This document shows positions 32,699 through 41,293 of a stretch of 64,000 nt of DNA, piece by piece. The notes beneath the pieces are model-generated. The model did no database searches. It was not told where the DNA came from and was given only the letters and a program-made list of their open reading frames with translations. Origin of the DNA: Arthrobacter sp. ISL-95 (GTDB lineage: Bacteria; Actinomycetota; Actinomycetes; Actinomycetales; Micrococcaceae); assembly GCF_018613695.1 (NCBI RefSeq), contig NZ_JAGGPR010000005.1, positions 741,571-805,570 of the forward strand, in the 5' to 3' direction. A program made the translations under genes and the position numbers. Within the stretch, counting starts at the first letter, position 1. Each line of letters starts with the position of its first letter.

Positions 32699-33546
32699 CA
32701 GAGGCTCGTTTCCCCTGGGGCAGGGCGGCCGTTCTCCGGTGCTGGCGCAGATCCATGCATGATGTAGGTCTTGCCGGATATGGTGTTGGTCCTCACCACC
32801 ATCAATCGCTCATCGGGCCCCACAATAGTGTGCACGTTACTGCCTGGCTGAGCGTACATCTGATCATCGATCACCACGGTTCCGCTGGCTGATTTCGCCA
32901 CGATGTCCAGGCCGACGTCGTGCGGCAGCCGGATGGTGAGGTCTCCGGAGACGGAGTTTGCTCCGAGATCGTTGGTGTAGTCCTGGAGATCAAAGCTGAG
33001 GTCACCGCTCACAGTGCTCGCGCGGACATTCTTGAACTTTCCGGAGGCGGTAACTTCACCTGAGACGCTTTTGGCGGTCAGGACGCCGTCGTGGTTTCTG
33101 GCGATGACCTCGCCGCTGACTGTATTGACGTGCAATTCACCGCTGGTTCCGTCCGCGAGGACTGAACCGGAGACCGTGTTCAGCCGGGTGCGGCCGCTGA
33201 TGCCCGAGACCATGCCGTCACCACTGACGGTACCGGCCTCAACGTCGACGCCGGATGGCAACGCAACGCTGACGATCACCGAGTTGGTGCTCGTGTTGTT
33301 GACGGTGCCCATAAGGTTGCGGAACCAACCCTGCGGTCCCTGGAGTTGGTGGCGTACTTCCAGCCTTCCGTCTACCAGGGTTACGGTCAGGGGGTCCCCT
33401 GTAACCTCGCTGATCTCAATGCGGACGAATGGCTCGTGGTGCGTCACGACGTCAAAACGGCCTTTGACTATGCCCAGCTTAAGTGAGCGGACATTCTCTA
33501 CATCTATGGTTTGCGGGCCCGTCACGGTCCATAGTTCCTCAGACAT
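32698..33546 (-). CDS. DUF4097-type beta-repeat protein
   Basis: The protein is 282 residues. After a ~75-residue N-terminal part come about six tandem repeats of ~20 residues with V-S-G-D/E/S at the turn (TVSGSVLADG, TVSGEVIARN, SVSGEVTASG, TVSGDLSFD, SVSGDLTIR), the pattern of DUF4097 proteins, which form right-handed beta solenoids. There is no signal peptide or membrane anchor, so it seems cytoplasmic. Function is unknown; relatives often occur with PadR or envelope-stress genes. The ATG at 33546 has GGAGG upstream; an earlier in-frame start at 33657 would cross the operator and was rejected. Confidence 0.85.
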   Translation of the reverse strand: MSEELWTVTGPQTIDVENVRSLKLGIVKGRFDVVTHHEPFVRIEISEVTGDPLTVTLVDGRLEVRHQLQGPQGWFRNLMGTVNNTSTNSVIVSVALPSGVDVEAGTVSGDGMVSGISGRTRLNTVSGSVLADGTSGELHVNTVSGEVIARNHDGVLTAKSVSGEVTASGKFKNVRASTVSGDLSFDLQDYTNDLGANSVSGDLTIRLPHDVGLDIVAKSASGTVVIDDQMYAQPGSNVHTIVGPDERLMVVRTNTISGKTYIMHGSAPAPENGRPAPGETSL

Positions 33547-33560
33547 GATCCCTCCAGGTG

Positions 33561-33597
33561 GCGATATATCGCGTTGATGTAAGACACGATATATCGC
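33561..33597. promoter_or_regulatory. Twin palindromic operator for the DUF4097-padR operon
   Basis: GCGATATATCGC (33561-33572) is a perfect 12-bp palindrome. ACGATATATCGC (33586-33597) is an 11 of 12 match, 25 bases centre to centre. They lie 15-51 bases upstream of the DUF4097 start, where promoter elements are expected. PadR proteins bind AT-core palindromes of this kind. Confidence 0.7.
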
Positions 33598-33628
33598 AAA
33601 TACCGGGGAGGCAATGCTCCCCGCAAAA

Positions 33629-34918
33629 TCATGGAGAAGGAGGGTACAACTTACCAATCAGCGTGCGCGCTATGGTGGTCGCAGGATCACGGCCGTCAGC
33701 GGCGGGCGCCAGGTTGGTCCATACCACCAACGTGACGGAGTTGACGGGATCGTTTCCCATGAAGGTGTTGAAGCCCGGCAACTCGCCGGTGTGCCCGTAC
33801 ATCATGCCGAACTTTGCAATTCCCAGACCATACGATGCACCGCCGGGATTGTCCGGGTTGGTGGGCATGAGGCTTTCAAGCCGCTTCTGCTGGAGTTCGG
33901 GCTTCAGGAGCCGTCCATCAGCCAAAGCTTCGCCTAGGATCTTGAGATCGGAAGCGGTGGAGATCCCTGAGCCAGCGGCCCAAGCCCACGACGGATTGAC
34001 TTTAGTGACGTCGTGGGGCGCAAGGGTTCCCGCCGTTGCTTCCTTCTGCATGTCCTCGGGAAGGGCCGGATTGGTCATGGTCAGAACGTTGTCCCCATAG
34101 AAATATCCCTGAGGATGGGGCTCCGGAATTGCATTGGAAGAAACCTCGGGAAAGACCGTCCCCTTCAAACCAAGCGGTTCAAAAATCCGCTCCTTGAAAA
34201 GGGCTGCAAGGGCCTTTCCCTCAAGTTTTTCAGCAATCAGGCCCAGCAGAACCGTGTTGGTGTTGGAGTAATGAAAACCTTGACCCGGGGCGAAATAGGG
34301 CGGATGGGCGAAGGCCAGGGCAAGGAGTTCCTCCGGCTGCCAGATTCTTTGCGGATCCTGGTCCATAGCCGTATTGAGCTCGAGGGTCTCTGTGTAATTG
34401 AACAGGCCACTTCGCATGGTCAGCATCTGTTCGATGGTGATTGCGCTCCCGTTCGGAACGTCGGGGCGAAACTTGGACACGGGGTCACCCAGTGCGAGCT
34501 TGCCCTCCTGCACCAGTTGCAGGACCACAGTGGTGGTCCAAGTCTTGGTGACCGAACCTACCCGGATATGGTCCTCAGCAGATACCGCGCGGTCGGCACC
34601 CCGGGATCCCGTGCCATATGAGGCAGTAAGCGACCCCCCGGGGGTCTGCAACACCACCATGGCACCTGGCACCAGGAGTTCCTTGGCCGTCCGTTCGAAT
34701 TCCGCACGCAATGTCGCAGCGTCGAATGGCTGCAGCACAGCCGGGGCCGGCGATGAAACGGTTGATGGCGTCGCAGAGGGTTGCGTTGTCGACGCCGCCA
34801 CGGACGACGACGCGGAAGGAACCGGCGGGCCGGAACTGCAGGAGACTGTGGCTGCAAGAGCCGCTGCGGTGACCGCTGTAAATGCTGCTCTGACAGAAAC
34901 CTGCATGTTCCGCGTCAT
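33629..34918 (-). CDS. Serine hydrolase lipoprotein (beta-lactamase/D-Ala-D-Ala carboxypeptidase fold)
   Basis: The protein is 429 residues. The lipoprotein signal ends AATVSC (cysteine 27) and a Ser/Pro/Thr-rich linker follows. The catalytic motifs of the class C beta-lactamase-like family are intact: S-x-x-K as SVTK (122-125), Y-x-N as YSN (217-219) and HTG (376-378). The related Streptomyces R61 enzyme is a DD-carboxypeptidase; others are esterases or peptidases. The Lys-Thr-Gly triad is replaced by HTG as in many such proteins. It is expected on the outer membrane face. It starts two bases after the degenerate SGNH gene, so they form one transcript. Confidence 0.88.
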   Translation of the reverse strand: MTRNMQVSVRAAFTAVTAAALAATVSCSSGPPVPSASSSVAASTTQPSATPSTVSSPAPAVLQPFDAATLRAEFERTAKELLVPGAMVVLQTPGGSLTASYGTGSRGADRAVSAEDHIRVGSVTKTWTTTVVLQLVQEGKLALGDPVSKFRPDVPNGSAITIEQMLTMRSGLFNYTETLELNTAMDQDPQRIWQPEELLALAFAHPPYFAPGQGFHYSNTNTVLLGLIAEKLEGKALAALFKERIFEPLGLKGTVFPEVSSNAIPEPHPQGYFYGDNVLTMTNPALPEDMQKEATAGTLAPHDVTKVNPSWAWAAGSGISTASDLKILGEALADGRLLKPELQQKRLESLMPTNPDNPGGASYGLGIAKFGMMYGHTGELPGFNTFMGNDPVNSVTLVVWTNLAPAADGRDPATTIARTLIGKLYPPSP

Positions 34919-34920
34919 GG

Positions 34921-35520
34921 CTACTCCGGTTGAGCGATATTAAGCCACTGGAACCAGCCACGGTGCAGGACGAGCCACGCAATCAATCCGTAGCCGGCCT
35001 GGCCCGGTGTTCCCCCATTGGCTGCGAGGTCCGTCCTCCACTGCTCATGATTGAGCAAGGGAGAGAACGTGTCAACGTAATGATGGTTCCGCCTGGTGGT
35101 GACGTCGGCAAAGGCGGTGTTCAGTTCGGCGAGCCGTTTGTTACGGGCGGGATCCAAGGTGGGCGGGGGACCCACCACAAAAACCTCCACACTGCTGTGC
35201 GAGGCGCCGTCAAGGATATTGGCAAGATTCAGGCGGCTGCGGGCCGTGGACAGTCCAAATTCGAGATCGCGTCCTGAAAGGCCGATCACAAGTCGATTCT
35301 CGTGCTGATCACTGAAGCGCCTGCCGGCTTCATCCTGCCAGCGCGCGGCAAGGCCCTCGGTACCTTCCATGGGGCAGGGGAGTGGGAAACTTTCCACCAC
35401 AACGGAGTCCTGGGGTGTGCGGGCCAGCACTCTTCCGAGCCAACCCAAGGCGCGGGGATCCCCCAGGCCCGCGAGCAGTTCATCTCCTACAGCTGCGATG
35501 CGCAGCTTCCTGTCTTCCAC
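34921..35520 (-). CDS. SGNH/GDSL-hydrolase-like protein with all catalytic residues replaced
   Basis: The protein is 199 residues and cytoplasmic (no signal). The SGNH fold is recognisable: block I is RIAAVGDELLAGLGDPRALGW, where active enzymes have G-D-S. Glu14 replaces the nucleophile. Block III SGRD lacks the Asn. In block V (NGGTPGQAGYG) the usual D-x-x-H-P reads Asn168-x-x-Thr171-Pro. Serine, aspartate and histidine are thus all gone, while the framework is well kept. It is probably a non-hydrolytic binding or scaffold protein, co-transcribed with the lipoprotein hydrolase; this is inference. Confidence 0.75.
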   Translation of the reverse strand: MEDRKLRIAAVGDELLAGLGDPRALGWLGRVLARTPQDSVVVESFPLPCPMEGTEGLAARWQDEAGRRFSDQHENRLVIGLSGRDLEFGLSTARSRLNLANILDGASHSSVEVFVVGPPPTLDPARNKRLAELNTAFADVTTRRNHHYVDTFSPLLNHEQWRTDLAANGGTPGQAGYGLIAWLVLHRGWFQWLNIAQPE

Positions 35521-35608
35521 GGTTACCTCTTCACACTCGTTACGGTCCTTGCACGGTTTGCCGGATGATCAGCCGGTTTGGGAACCGGGTACCTGTCCCA
35601 TTAAACAG

Positions 35609-35655
35609 AACTGCCCGGCCTAAGGCGCGCACATCGCTCCTCAGGCCGGGCAGTT
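35609..35655 (-). terminator. Terminator after kgd
   Basis: AACTGCCCGGCCT (35609-35621) pairs with AGGCCGGGCAGTT (35643-35655), a 13-bp perfect stem with a 21-base loop, four bases after the kgd stop. A weak T stretch follows in the leftward direction. Confidence 0.75.
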
Positions 35656-35659
35656 TCGT

Positions 35660-38600
35660 TTACTTGCGTTCGAACGCCTGCTTGATCAGGGCGTCCTGTT
35701 CAGCGGCGTGGCGCTTCATGGATCCGGCAGCGGTGGATGCCGAAGCCGGACGCGACACGAGGCGAAGCTTGCGGTCAAGCTCCGGCGCCAGGTTCAGGCC
35801 CATGAACGGCCAAGGACCCTGGTTGGCGGGCTCGTCCTGTGCCCAAACGATGTCAGCGTTCGGGTACTTGGCGAGCTCGGCGTCAATCTCAGTCTTAGGC
35901 AGCGGGTAAAGCTGCTCTACGCGGATGATTGCGGTGGAGGTATCGCCGGACTTCTGACGGTTAGACAGGAGGTCGTAATACAAGCGACCGGAAACCAGGA
36001 TGACCCGGTCCACATTGGCCGGCTGAACTTCCGGATCACTAATAACCGGCTTAAAGCCTCCGGTGGTGAAGTCCTCAACAGCCGAAGCGGCACCCTTGAG
36101 GCGGAGCAACTGCTTGGGCGTGAAGATGATCAACGGCTTCCGCGGGCGGCTGTAGGCCTGGCGGCGCAACAGGTGGAAGTGCGAGGCAGCAGTCGTGGGG
36201 TTGGCCACGATCATGTTGTCCTCGGCGCACATTTGAAGGAAGCGCTCAATACGTGCCGACGAGTGGTCCGGCCCCTGGCCTTCGTAGCCGTGCGGAAGCA
36301 TGAGCACCAGCGAGGAGCGCTGGCCCCACTTCTGTTCAGCCGAGGAAATGAACTCGTCAATGATGGTCTGGGCGCCGTTGACGAAGTCGCCGAACTGGGC
36401 TTCCCAAAGGACCAATGCATCCGGACGCTCCACCGAGTAGCCGTATTCAAAGCCCATGGCAGCGTATTCGGACAATAGCGAGTCGTAGATCCACAGCTTG
36501 GCTTGGTCGTCCGAGAGGTTACCCAGAGGCAGCCACTCGTTGCCGTTGGCGCGGTCGTGGAACACGGCGTGACGCTGGACGAACGTGCCGCGGCGCGAGT
36601 CCTGGCCCGCCAGGCGTACGGGTACGCCTTCCATGATCAGTGAGCCGAAAGCAGCGATCTCGCCGAAGCCCCAGTCGATGCCGCCTTCACGGGACATCTG
36701 CTCACGCTTCTCCAGGAGCTGTTTGAGCTTGGAGTGAACGGTGAAGCCCTCAGGAATTTCCAAGTGAGCCTTGCCGATGCGTGCCAAGGTCTCGGTGGAG
36801 ATCGCCGTCGAGGCCGGCGAATTCGTGCCGAAGTCAGCCTGCTGTGCAATGGGACGCTCGATGTCCGAGACAGCCGCGGAGTCCGCAGTGATGATCGGGA
36901 TGGGCGACGTCTGCGCAGCATGCGTCTCGGCGAAGACGCGCTCAAGGCGCTCCTGGTAGTCGCGGAGCAGCTGCTCTGCTTCTTCCTCGGTGATGTCGCC
37001 ACGACCGATGAGCGACTCCGTGTACAGCTTGCGGACGGAGCGCTTGGCTTCGATCAGGTTGTACATGAGTGGCTGGGTCATCGAGGGGTCATCGCCCTCG
37101 TTGTGGCCACGTCGGCGGTAGCAGACCATGTCGATGACAACGTCCTTGTGGAAACGCTGACGGAATTCGTAGGCAAGCTGCGCAACGCGCACCACGGCCT
37201 CGGGGTCGTCACCGTTCACGTGGAACACCGGTGCCTGGATCATCTTGGCAACGTCCGTGGAATACGTGGACGAACGCGAGGACGACGGCGCAGTGGTGAA
37301 GCCAACCTGGTTGTTGACGATCACGTGGATGGTACCGCCGGTGCGGTAGCCGCGCAGCTGCGAGAGGTTGAGGGTTTCGGCCACAACACCCTGGCCGGCG
37401 AAAGCGGCGTCACCGTGGACCATGATGGGCAGGACGGGGAAGGACTCGCCCTGATCCAAGCGGTCCTGCTTGGCCCGGACGATGCCTTCGAGGACGGAGT
37501 CCACGGCTTCGAGGTGGGACGGGTTGGCAGCCAGGTAGACCTTGGTCTGCTTGCCGTTGTCCGAGGTGAAGGTGCCTTCGGTGCCGAGGTGGTACTTGAC
37601 GTCACCGGAACCCTGGACAGAGCGCGGGTCCTGCGTGCCTTCAAATTCGCGGAAAACCTGAGCGTAGGTCTTGCCGGCGATGTTGGTCAGCACGTTGAGG
37701 CGGCCACGGTGGGCCATGCCAATGGCAACTTCGTCCAGTCCGTCGTCGGCTGCGTCCGAGATGACGGCGTCGAGCAGCGGAATCAGCGACTCGCCACCTT
37801 CGAGGGAGAAGCGCTTCTGACCGACAAACTTGGTCTGCAGGAACGTCTCGAAAGCCTCAGCGGCGTTGAGCTTGGAGACAATGCGCAGCTGCTCTTCGCG
37901 GCTCGGCTTGGAATACGGGTGCTCCAGCTGGTCTTGGAACCACTTGCGTTCTGCGGGCTCCTGGATGTGCATGTATTCGATGCCCGTGGTGCGGCAGTAA
38001 GCGTCGCGCAGAACGCCGAGGATGTCGCGGAATTTGAGCTGCGGCTTGCCGCCGAAACCGCCGGTGGGCCACTCGCGGTCCAGGTCCCAGAGGGTCAGTC
38101 CGTAGGTGAGGACGTCAAGATCCGGGTGCTTGCGCTGCACGTACTCCAAGGGATCGGTGTCAGCCATAAGGTGGCCGCGCACGCGGTAGGAGTGGATCAG
38201 CTGCTGGATACGGGCAACCTTGTTGATCTCGTCTGCAGGATCAACTTGGAGGTCCGGGCTCCAACGTACGGGCTCGTACGGGATGCGCAGGGCTTCGAAG
38301 ATTTCATCGTAGAAGTTCTGCGCGCCGAGGAGGAGCTGGTGGACAAGCTTCAGGAACTCGCCGCTGCCTGCACCCTGAATGACACGGTGGTCATAGGTGG
38401 ACGTCAGTGTCAGGATCTTGCTGATGGCGTTCTGGGCGATGATCTTCTCGCTGGCACCCTGGAACTCGGCCGGGTAATCAAGGGCGCCGACGCCGATGAT
38501 GGCAGCCTGGCCCTTGGAAAGGCGCGGTACTGAGTGAACCGTGCCGATTCCACCGGGGTTGGTGAGGGAAACCGTGGTGCCTGCGTGGTCGTCAGCTGTG

Positions 38601-39454
38601 AGCTTGCCGTTGCGGGCGCGCTTGATGAGGTCCTCGTAGGTGTGCCAGAACTCGGCGAAGTCCATGGTTTCGGCCTTCTTGATGTTCGGAACCATCAGGA
38701 GGCGGGTGCCATCGGGCTTGGGCATATCAATGGCGATGCCGAAGTTGACGTGAGCCGGCTGGACGGCGCTCGGCTTGCCGTCGATTTCGTCGTAGTAGAC
38801 GTTCATCGAGGGGAACTGGGAGAGCGCACGGACAACGGCGTAACCGATGAGGTGCGTGAAGGAAACCTTGCCACCGCGGGCGCGGGCAAGGTTGGAGTTG
38901 ATAACCACGCGGTTGTCAATGAGCAGCTTGGCAGGAACTGCCCGGACGCTCGTGGCGGTGGGCACTTCCAGGCTGGTCACCATGTTGGTGGCAATTGCCT
39001 TGGCCGGGCCGCGGAGGACCGAAACGACGTCTTCCTCAGGTGCTGTGGGAGCTTTGGTGCTCTTTGGCAGCTGTGCCGGGATGGGCTGGGCCGTGGCGCC
39101 GGCGACGGGCTTCTTTGCTCCGTCCCTGGCAACCGTGGCGGGTGCCTTCTTCGCCGGGGCGGGTGCCACCGGTGCAGACTCGGGGGCAGCTGCGGGAGCG
39201 GCCGGCGTCGGTGCCGGTGCCGCTGCGGCCGGAGCTACTACGGGAAGTACTTGTGTAGGTGGATTGACAGCCGAAGCGGCTGCGGAGGATCCGTTGGAAG
39301 AAGTGCCGTCACCGGAAGCAAAGGACTCGAACAGCGGCCACCACTTGGCGTCGACCGAATTCTTGTCCTGTTGGTACCGCTCGTACAGTTCGTCAACGAG
39401 CCACTCGTTTCCGCCAAATTCCTCTGGTAGACGGTGGCTGGGCTGCTCTGGCAC
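35660..39454 (-). CDS. kgd: Multifunctional 2-oxoglutarate decarboxylase/dehydrogenase (Kgd/SucA)
   Basis: The protein is 1264 residues. It combines an N-terminal tail (NEWLVDELYERYQQDKNSVDAKWWPLF), an Ala/Pro linker (~45-105), an E2-type succinyltransferase domain with the catalytic DHRVIQG, and a thiamine-dependent E1 domain (GMAHRGRLNVL, HGDAAFAGQGVV, MVCYRRRGHNEGD, LPHGYEGQGPDHSSARIERFLQ). This fused enzyme is specific to actinobacteria and feeds succinyl-CoA or succinic semialdehyde into the TCA cycle; GarA/OdhI-type FHA proteins inhibit it in relatives. The GTG at 39454 fits the conserved PEQPSHRLPEEFGG N-terminus. It is a single gene with its own terminator. Confidence 0.97.
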   Translation of the reverse strand: MPEQPSHRLPEEFGGNEWLVDELYERYQQDKNSVDAKWWPLFESFASGDGTSSNGSSAAASAVNPPTQVLPVVAPAAAAPAPTPAAPAAAPESAPVAPAPAKKAPATVARDGAKKPVAGATAQPIPAQLPKSTKAPTAPEEDVVSVLRGPAKAIATNMVTSLEVPTATSVRAVPAKLLIDNRVVINSNLARARGGKVSFTHLIGYAVVRALSQFPSMNVYYDEIDGKPSAVQPAHVNFGIAIDMPKPDGTRLLMVPNIKKAETMDFAEFWHTYEDLIKRARNGKLTADDHAGTTVSLTNPGGIGTVHSVPRLSKGQAAIIGVGALDYPAEFQGASEKIIAQNAISKILTLTSTYDHRVIQGAGSGEFLKLVHQLLLGAQNFYDEIFEALRIPYEPVRWSPDLQVDPADEINKVARIQQLIHSYRVRGHLMADTDPLEYVQRKHPDLDVLTYGLTLWDLDREWPTGGFGGKPQLKFRDILGVLRDAYCRTTGIEYMHIQEPAERKWFQDQLEHPYSKPSREEQLRIVSKLNAAEAFETFLQTKFVGQKRFSLEGGESLIPLLDAVISDAADDGLDEVAIGMAHRGRLNVLTNIAGKTYAQVFREFEGTQDPRSVQGSGDVKYHLGTEGTFTSDNGKQTKVYLAANPSHLEAVDSVLEGIVRAKQDRLDQGESFPVLPIMVHGDAAFAGQGVVAETLNLSQLRGYRTGGTIHVIVNNQVGFTTAPSSSRSSTYSTDVAKMIQAPVFHVNGDDPEAVVRVAQLAYEFRQRFHKDVVIDMVCYRRRGHNEGDDPSMTQPLMYNLIEAKRSVRKLYTESLIGRGDITEEEAEQLLRDYQERLERVFAETHAAQTSPIPIITADSAAVSDIERPIAQQADFGTNSPASTAISTETLARIGKAHLEIPEGFTVHSKLKQLLEKREQMSREGGIDWGFGEIAAFGSLIMEGVPVRLAGQDSRRGTFVQRHAVFHDRANGNEWLPLGNLSDDQAKLWIYDSLLSEYAAMGFEYGYSVERPDALVLWEAQFGDFVNGAQTIIDEFISSAEQKWGQRSSLVLMLPHGYEGQGPDHSSARIERFLQMCAEDNMIVANPTTAASHFHLLRRQAYSRPRKPLIIFTPKQLLRLKGAASAVEDFTTGGFKPVISDPEVQPANVDRVILVSGRLYYDLLSNRQKSGDTSTAIIRVEQLYPLPKTEIDAELAKYPNADIVWAQDEPANQGPWPFMGLNLAPELDRKLRLVSRPASASTAAGSMKRHAAEQDALIKQAFERK

Positions 39455-39700
39455 TTGAAATACGCCTCTTCCATGAGTGTTGTTTTCCCGCTGGCCACAG
39501 ATGCTCTCCACAATGACGGGCCAGGGTCCGGGTCCCGCGAACTCAGACCCATGTCAGTCTAGTTAGCATCGTTGGTTAACTGCCAATAGTGGTGACCTAA
39601 ATCATGTTGCGGCTGACTTAATGGGCATGTCCTTCTTCTTGGAAGCGTACGTGAGCCCAGCGAGGCGTCCCGGGCCGGCGGACTGTAGACTGGGATTCTT

Positions 39701-39940
39701 ATGGACAGTAAATCTAGGTGCCGGCCTGGGAACTGTCGGGGGAGCCAAACTGGTAACCCCGCACAGCGTGCCCGTCGAGCCGGCAACACCCGTTCACATG
39801 CCCATCACGCGCCGGCGCTCACAGCCGGTGGTGCCGCGGACCGTGCGTCCGCAGGACCCGACCAGCCTCCGCCGGGGCGAATCCCCGCGTCGAAGGCGTT
39901 ATCACCACTGCTCGCGCCCACTCTTGGAGTGATGCGCTAA
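39701..39940 (+). CDS. Possible small basic reading frame before the CNNM genes (doubtful)
   Basis: The 486-base gap between kgd and the first CNNM gene holds one candidate: 79 codons from ATG 39701 ending TAA directly against the next GTG. TAGACT lies just upstream at 39686-39691, close enough to give a very short or absent leader. The product is rich in Arg, Pro and Ala and resembles no known protein, and composition alone could produce it in GC-rich DNA. It may be a leader peptide or simply untranslated leader. The rest of the gap must hold the kgd promoter; no other structure was seen. Confidence 0.2.
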   Translation: MDSKSRCRPGNCRGSQTGNPAQRARRAGNTRSHAHHAPALTAGGAADRASAGPDQPPPGRIPASKALSPLLAPTLGVMR

Positions 39941-41293
39941 GTGGAATGGATTCTTCTTCTTGCCGGCTTTGCTTTGATTCTTGGCACCGGCTTCTTTGTA
40001 GCAGTTGAGTTTTCCCTTGTTGCTTTGGACCAAGCCAGCGTTCAGCGTGCGGTAGATAACGGCGACCACGCTGCCGCGCCACTGCTGAAGTGCCTCAAGT
40101 CCCTCTCGACGCAGCTTTCAAGTTGCCAACTGGGCATTACCCTCACCACTCTATTGACGGGTTTCGTGATGGAACCCTCTGTTGGTCAGCTTTTGGTGGG
40201 ACCCCTCGGTCTGCTGGGCCTGGCTCCTGAAGTAGCTCATTCGGTGGCGTTGATTGTTGCCATGGCTTTCGCCACGCTCCTGTCGATGCTTTTGGGCGAG
40301 TTGGTTCCCAAGAACATGGCCATTGCCCTCGCGTTCCCGTTAGGTAAGCGTCTCGCACGCCCCCAGCTGATGTTCACGGCAGTTTTCAAGCCGGCAATCG
40401 TGGTGCTGAATGGTTTCTCGAACAAGGTGCTGAACCTGTTCGGGCTTGAAGCCAAGGAAGAGATCTCGGGGGCAAGGACCCCTGCGGAACTCGCATCCTT
40501 GGTGCGGCGCTCCGCGGAGTTGGGAACGTTGGATGCAGGCACTGCCAACTTTGTTGCCCGCACACTGAACTTCTCCGGGCGCACGGCGGCGGATGTCATG
40601 ACACCGCGTATTCGCATGGAAACCATCGACGCCGACCAACCGGTCTCCGATGTTCTGGACGCCGCGCGGCGAACCGGGTACTCCAGATTCCCTGTCATAG
40701 GTGATTCCACTGACGACATCCGCGGCGTCGTCCACATTAAGAAGGCGGTGGCTGTGCCCGCGGAGCGTCGGGCCAAGCTTGAGGCCGGTGCGATCATGAC
40801 CGACGTCCTGCAGGTTCCGGAGACGATTCACTTGGACGCTCTCCTGTCTGAACTGCGGGAAGGAAACCTTCAGCTCGCGGTCGTACTGGATGAGTACGGC
40901 GGAACCGCGGGCATCACCACCCTCGAGGACCTTGTGGAGGAAATCGTCGGGGAAGTCGCTGACGAGCATGACAAAGTCCGGCCGGGAGTGCTGCAGAGCG
41001 CATCCGGCGACTGGTACTTCCCGGGCTTGCTGAGGCCGGACGAGGTATCCGAGCAAATCCCCAACCTCACTGTTCCCGACGAATCTGCCTACGAGACCGT
41101 GGGCGGGTACGTCATGAGCCAGCTGGGTCGCATTGCCAGGACGGGTGACGTCGTCGAAACCGTTGGTGGCACGCTTACTGTGACCAGGATGGATGGCCGA
41201 AGGATTGACAGGATCTGTTTCCATCACGTGGAGACGGACGCGTCGGCTGCCGAGGATGCCGAAGATTCGCGTCATGAAGCAGGTGCCCTATGA
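39941..41293 (+). CDS. CNNM/CorC-type membrane protein with CBS domains (hemolysin family)
   Basis: The protein is 450 residues. An N-terminal DUF21 (CNNM) membrane domain with three to four helices contains FFVAVEFSLVALD and the SSCQLGITLTTLLTGF stretch. A CBS pair (~210-340; VMTPRIRMETID, GYSRFPVIGDS, LAVVLDEYGGTAGITTLEDLVEEIVGEV) and a C-terminal CorC_HlyC domain follow. Members are linked to magnesium or cobalt efflux; the hemolysin name is historical. The GTG at 39941 has GGAG 11 bases upstream. It overlaps the next gene by four bases. Confidence 0.92.
   Translation: MEWILLLAGFALILGTGFFVAVEFSLVALDQASVQRAVDNGDHAAAPLLKCLKSLSTQLSSCQLGITLTTLLTGFVMEPSVGQLLVGPLGLLGLAPEVAHSVALIVAMAFATLLSMLLGELVPKNMAIALAFPLGKRLARPQLMFTAVFKPAIVVLNGFSNKVLNLFGLEAKEEISGARTPAELASLVRRSAELGTLDAGTANFVARTLNFSGRTAADVMTPRIRMETIDADQPVSDVLDAARRTGYSRFPVIGDSTDDIRGVVHIKKAVAVPAERRAKLEAGAIMTDVLQVPETIHLDALLSELREGNLQLAVVLDEYGGTAGITTLEDLVEEIVGEVADEHDKVRPGVLQSASGDWYFPGLLRPDEVSEQIPNLTVPDESAYETVGGYVMSQLGRIARTGDVVETVGGTLTVTRMDGRRIDRICFHHVETDASAAEDAEDSRHEAGAL

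Noticed and set aside
36734-38533. A 599-codon open frame on the plus strand
   Set aside because: It lies entirely antisense to kgd, whose domains are unmistakable, and its product is low-complexity (Val/Gly/Glu/Asp rich) as expected for the complement of GC-rich coding DNA.
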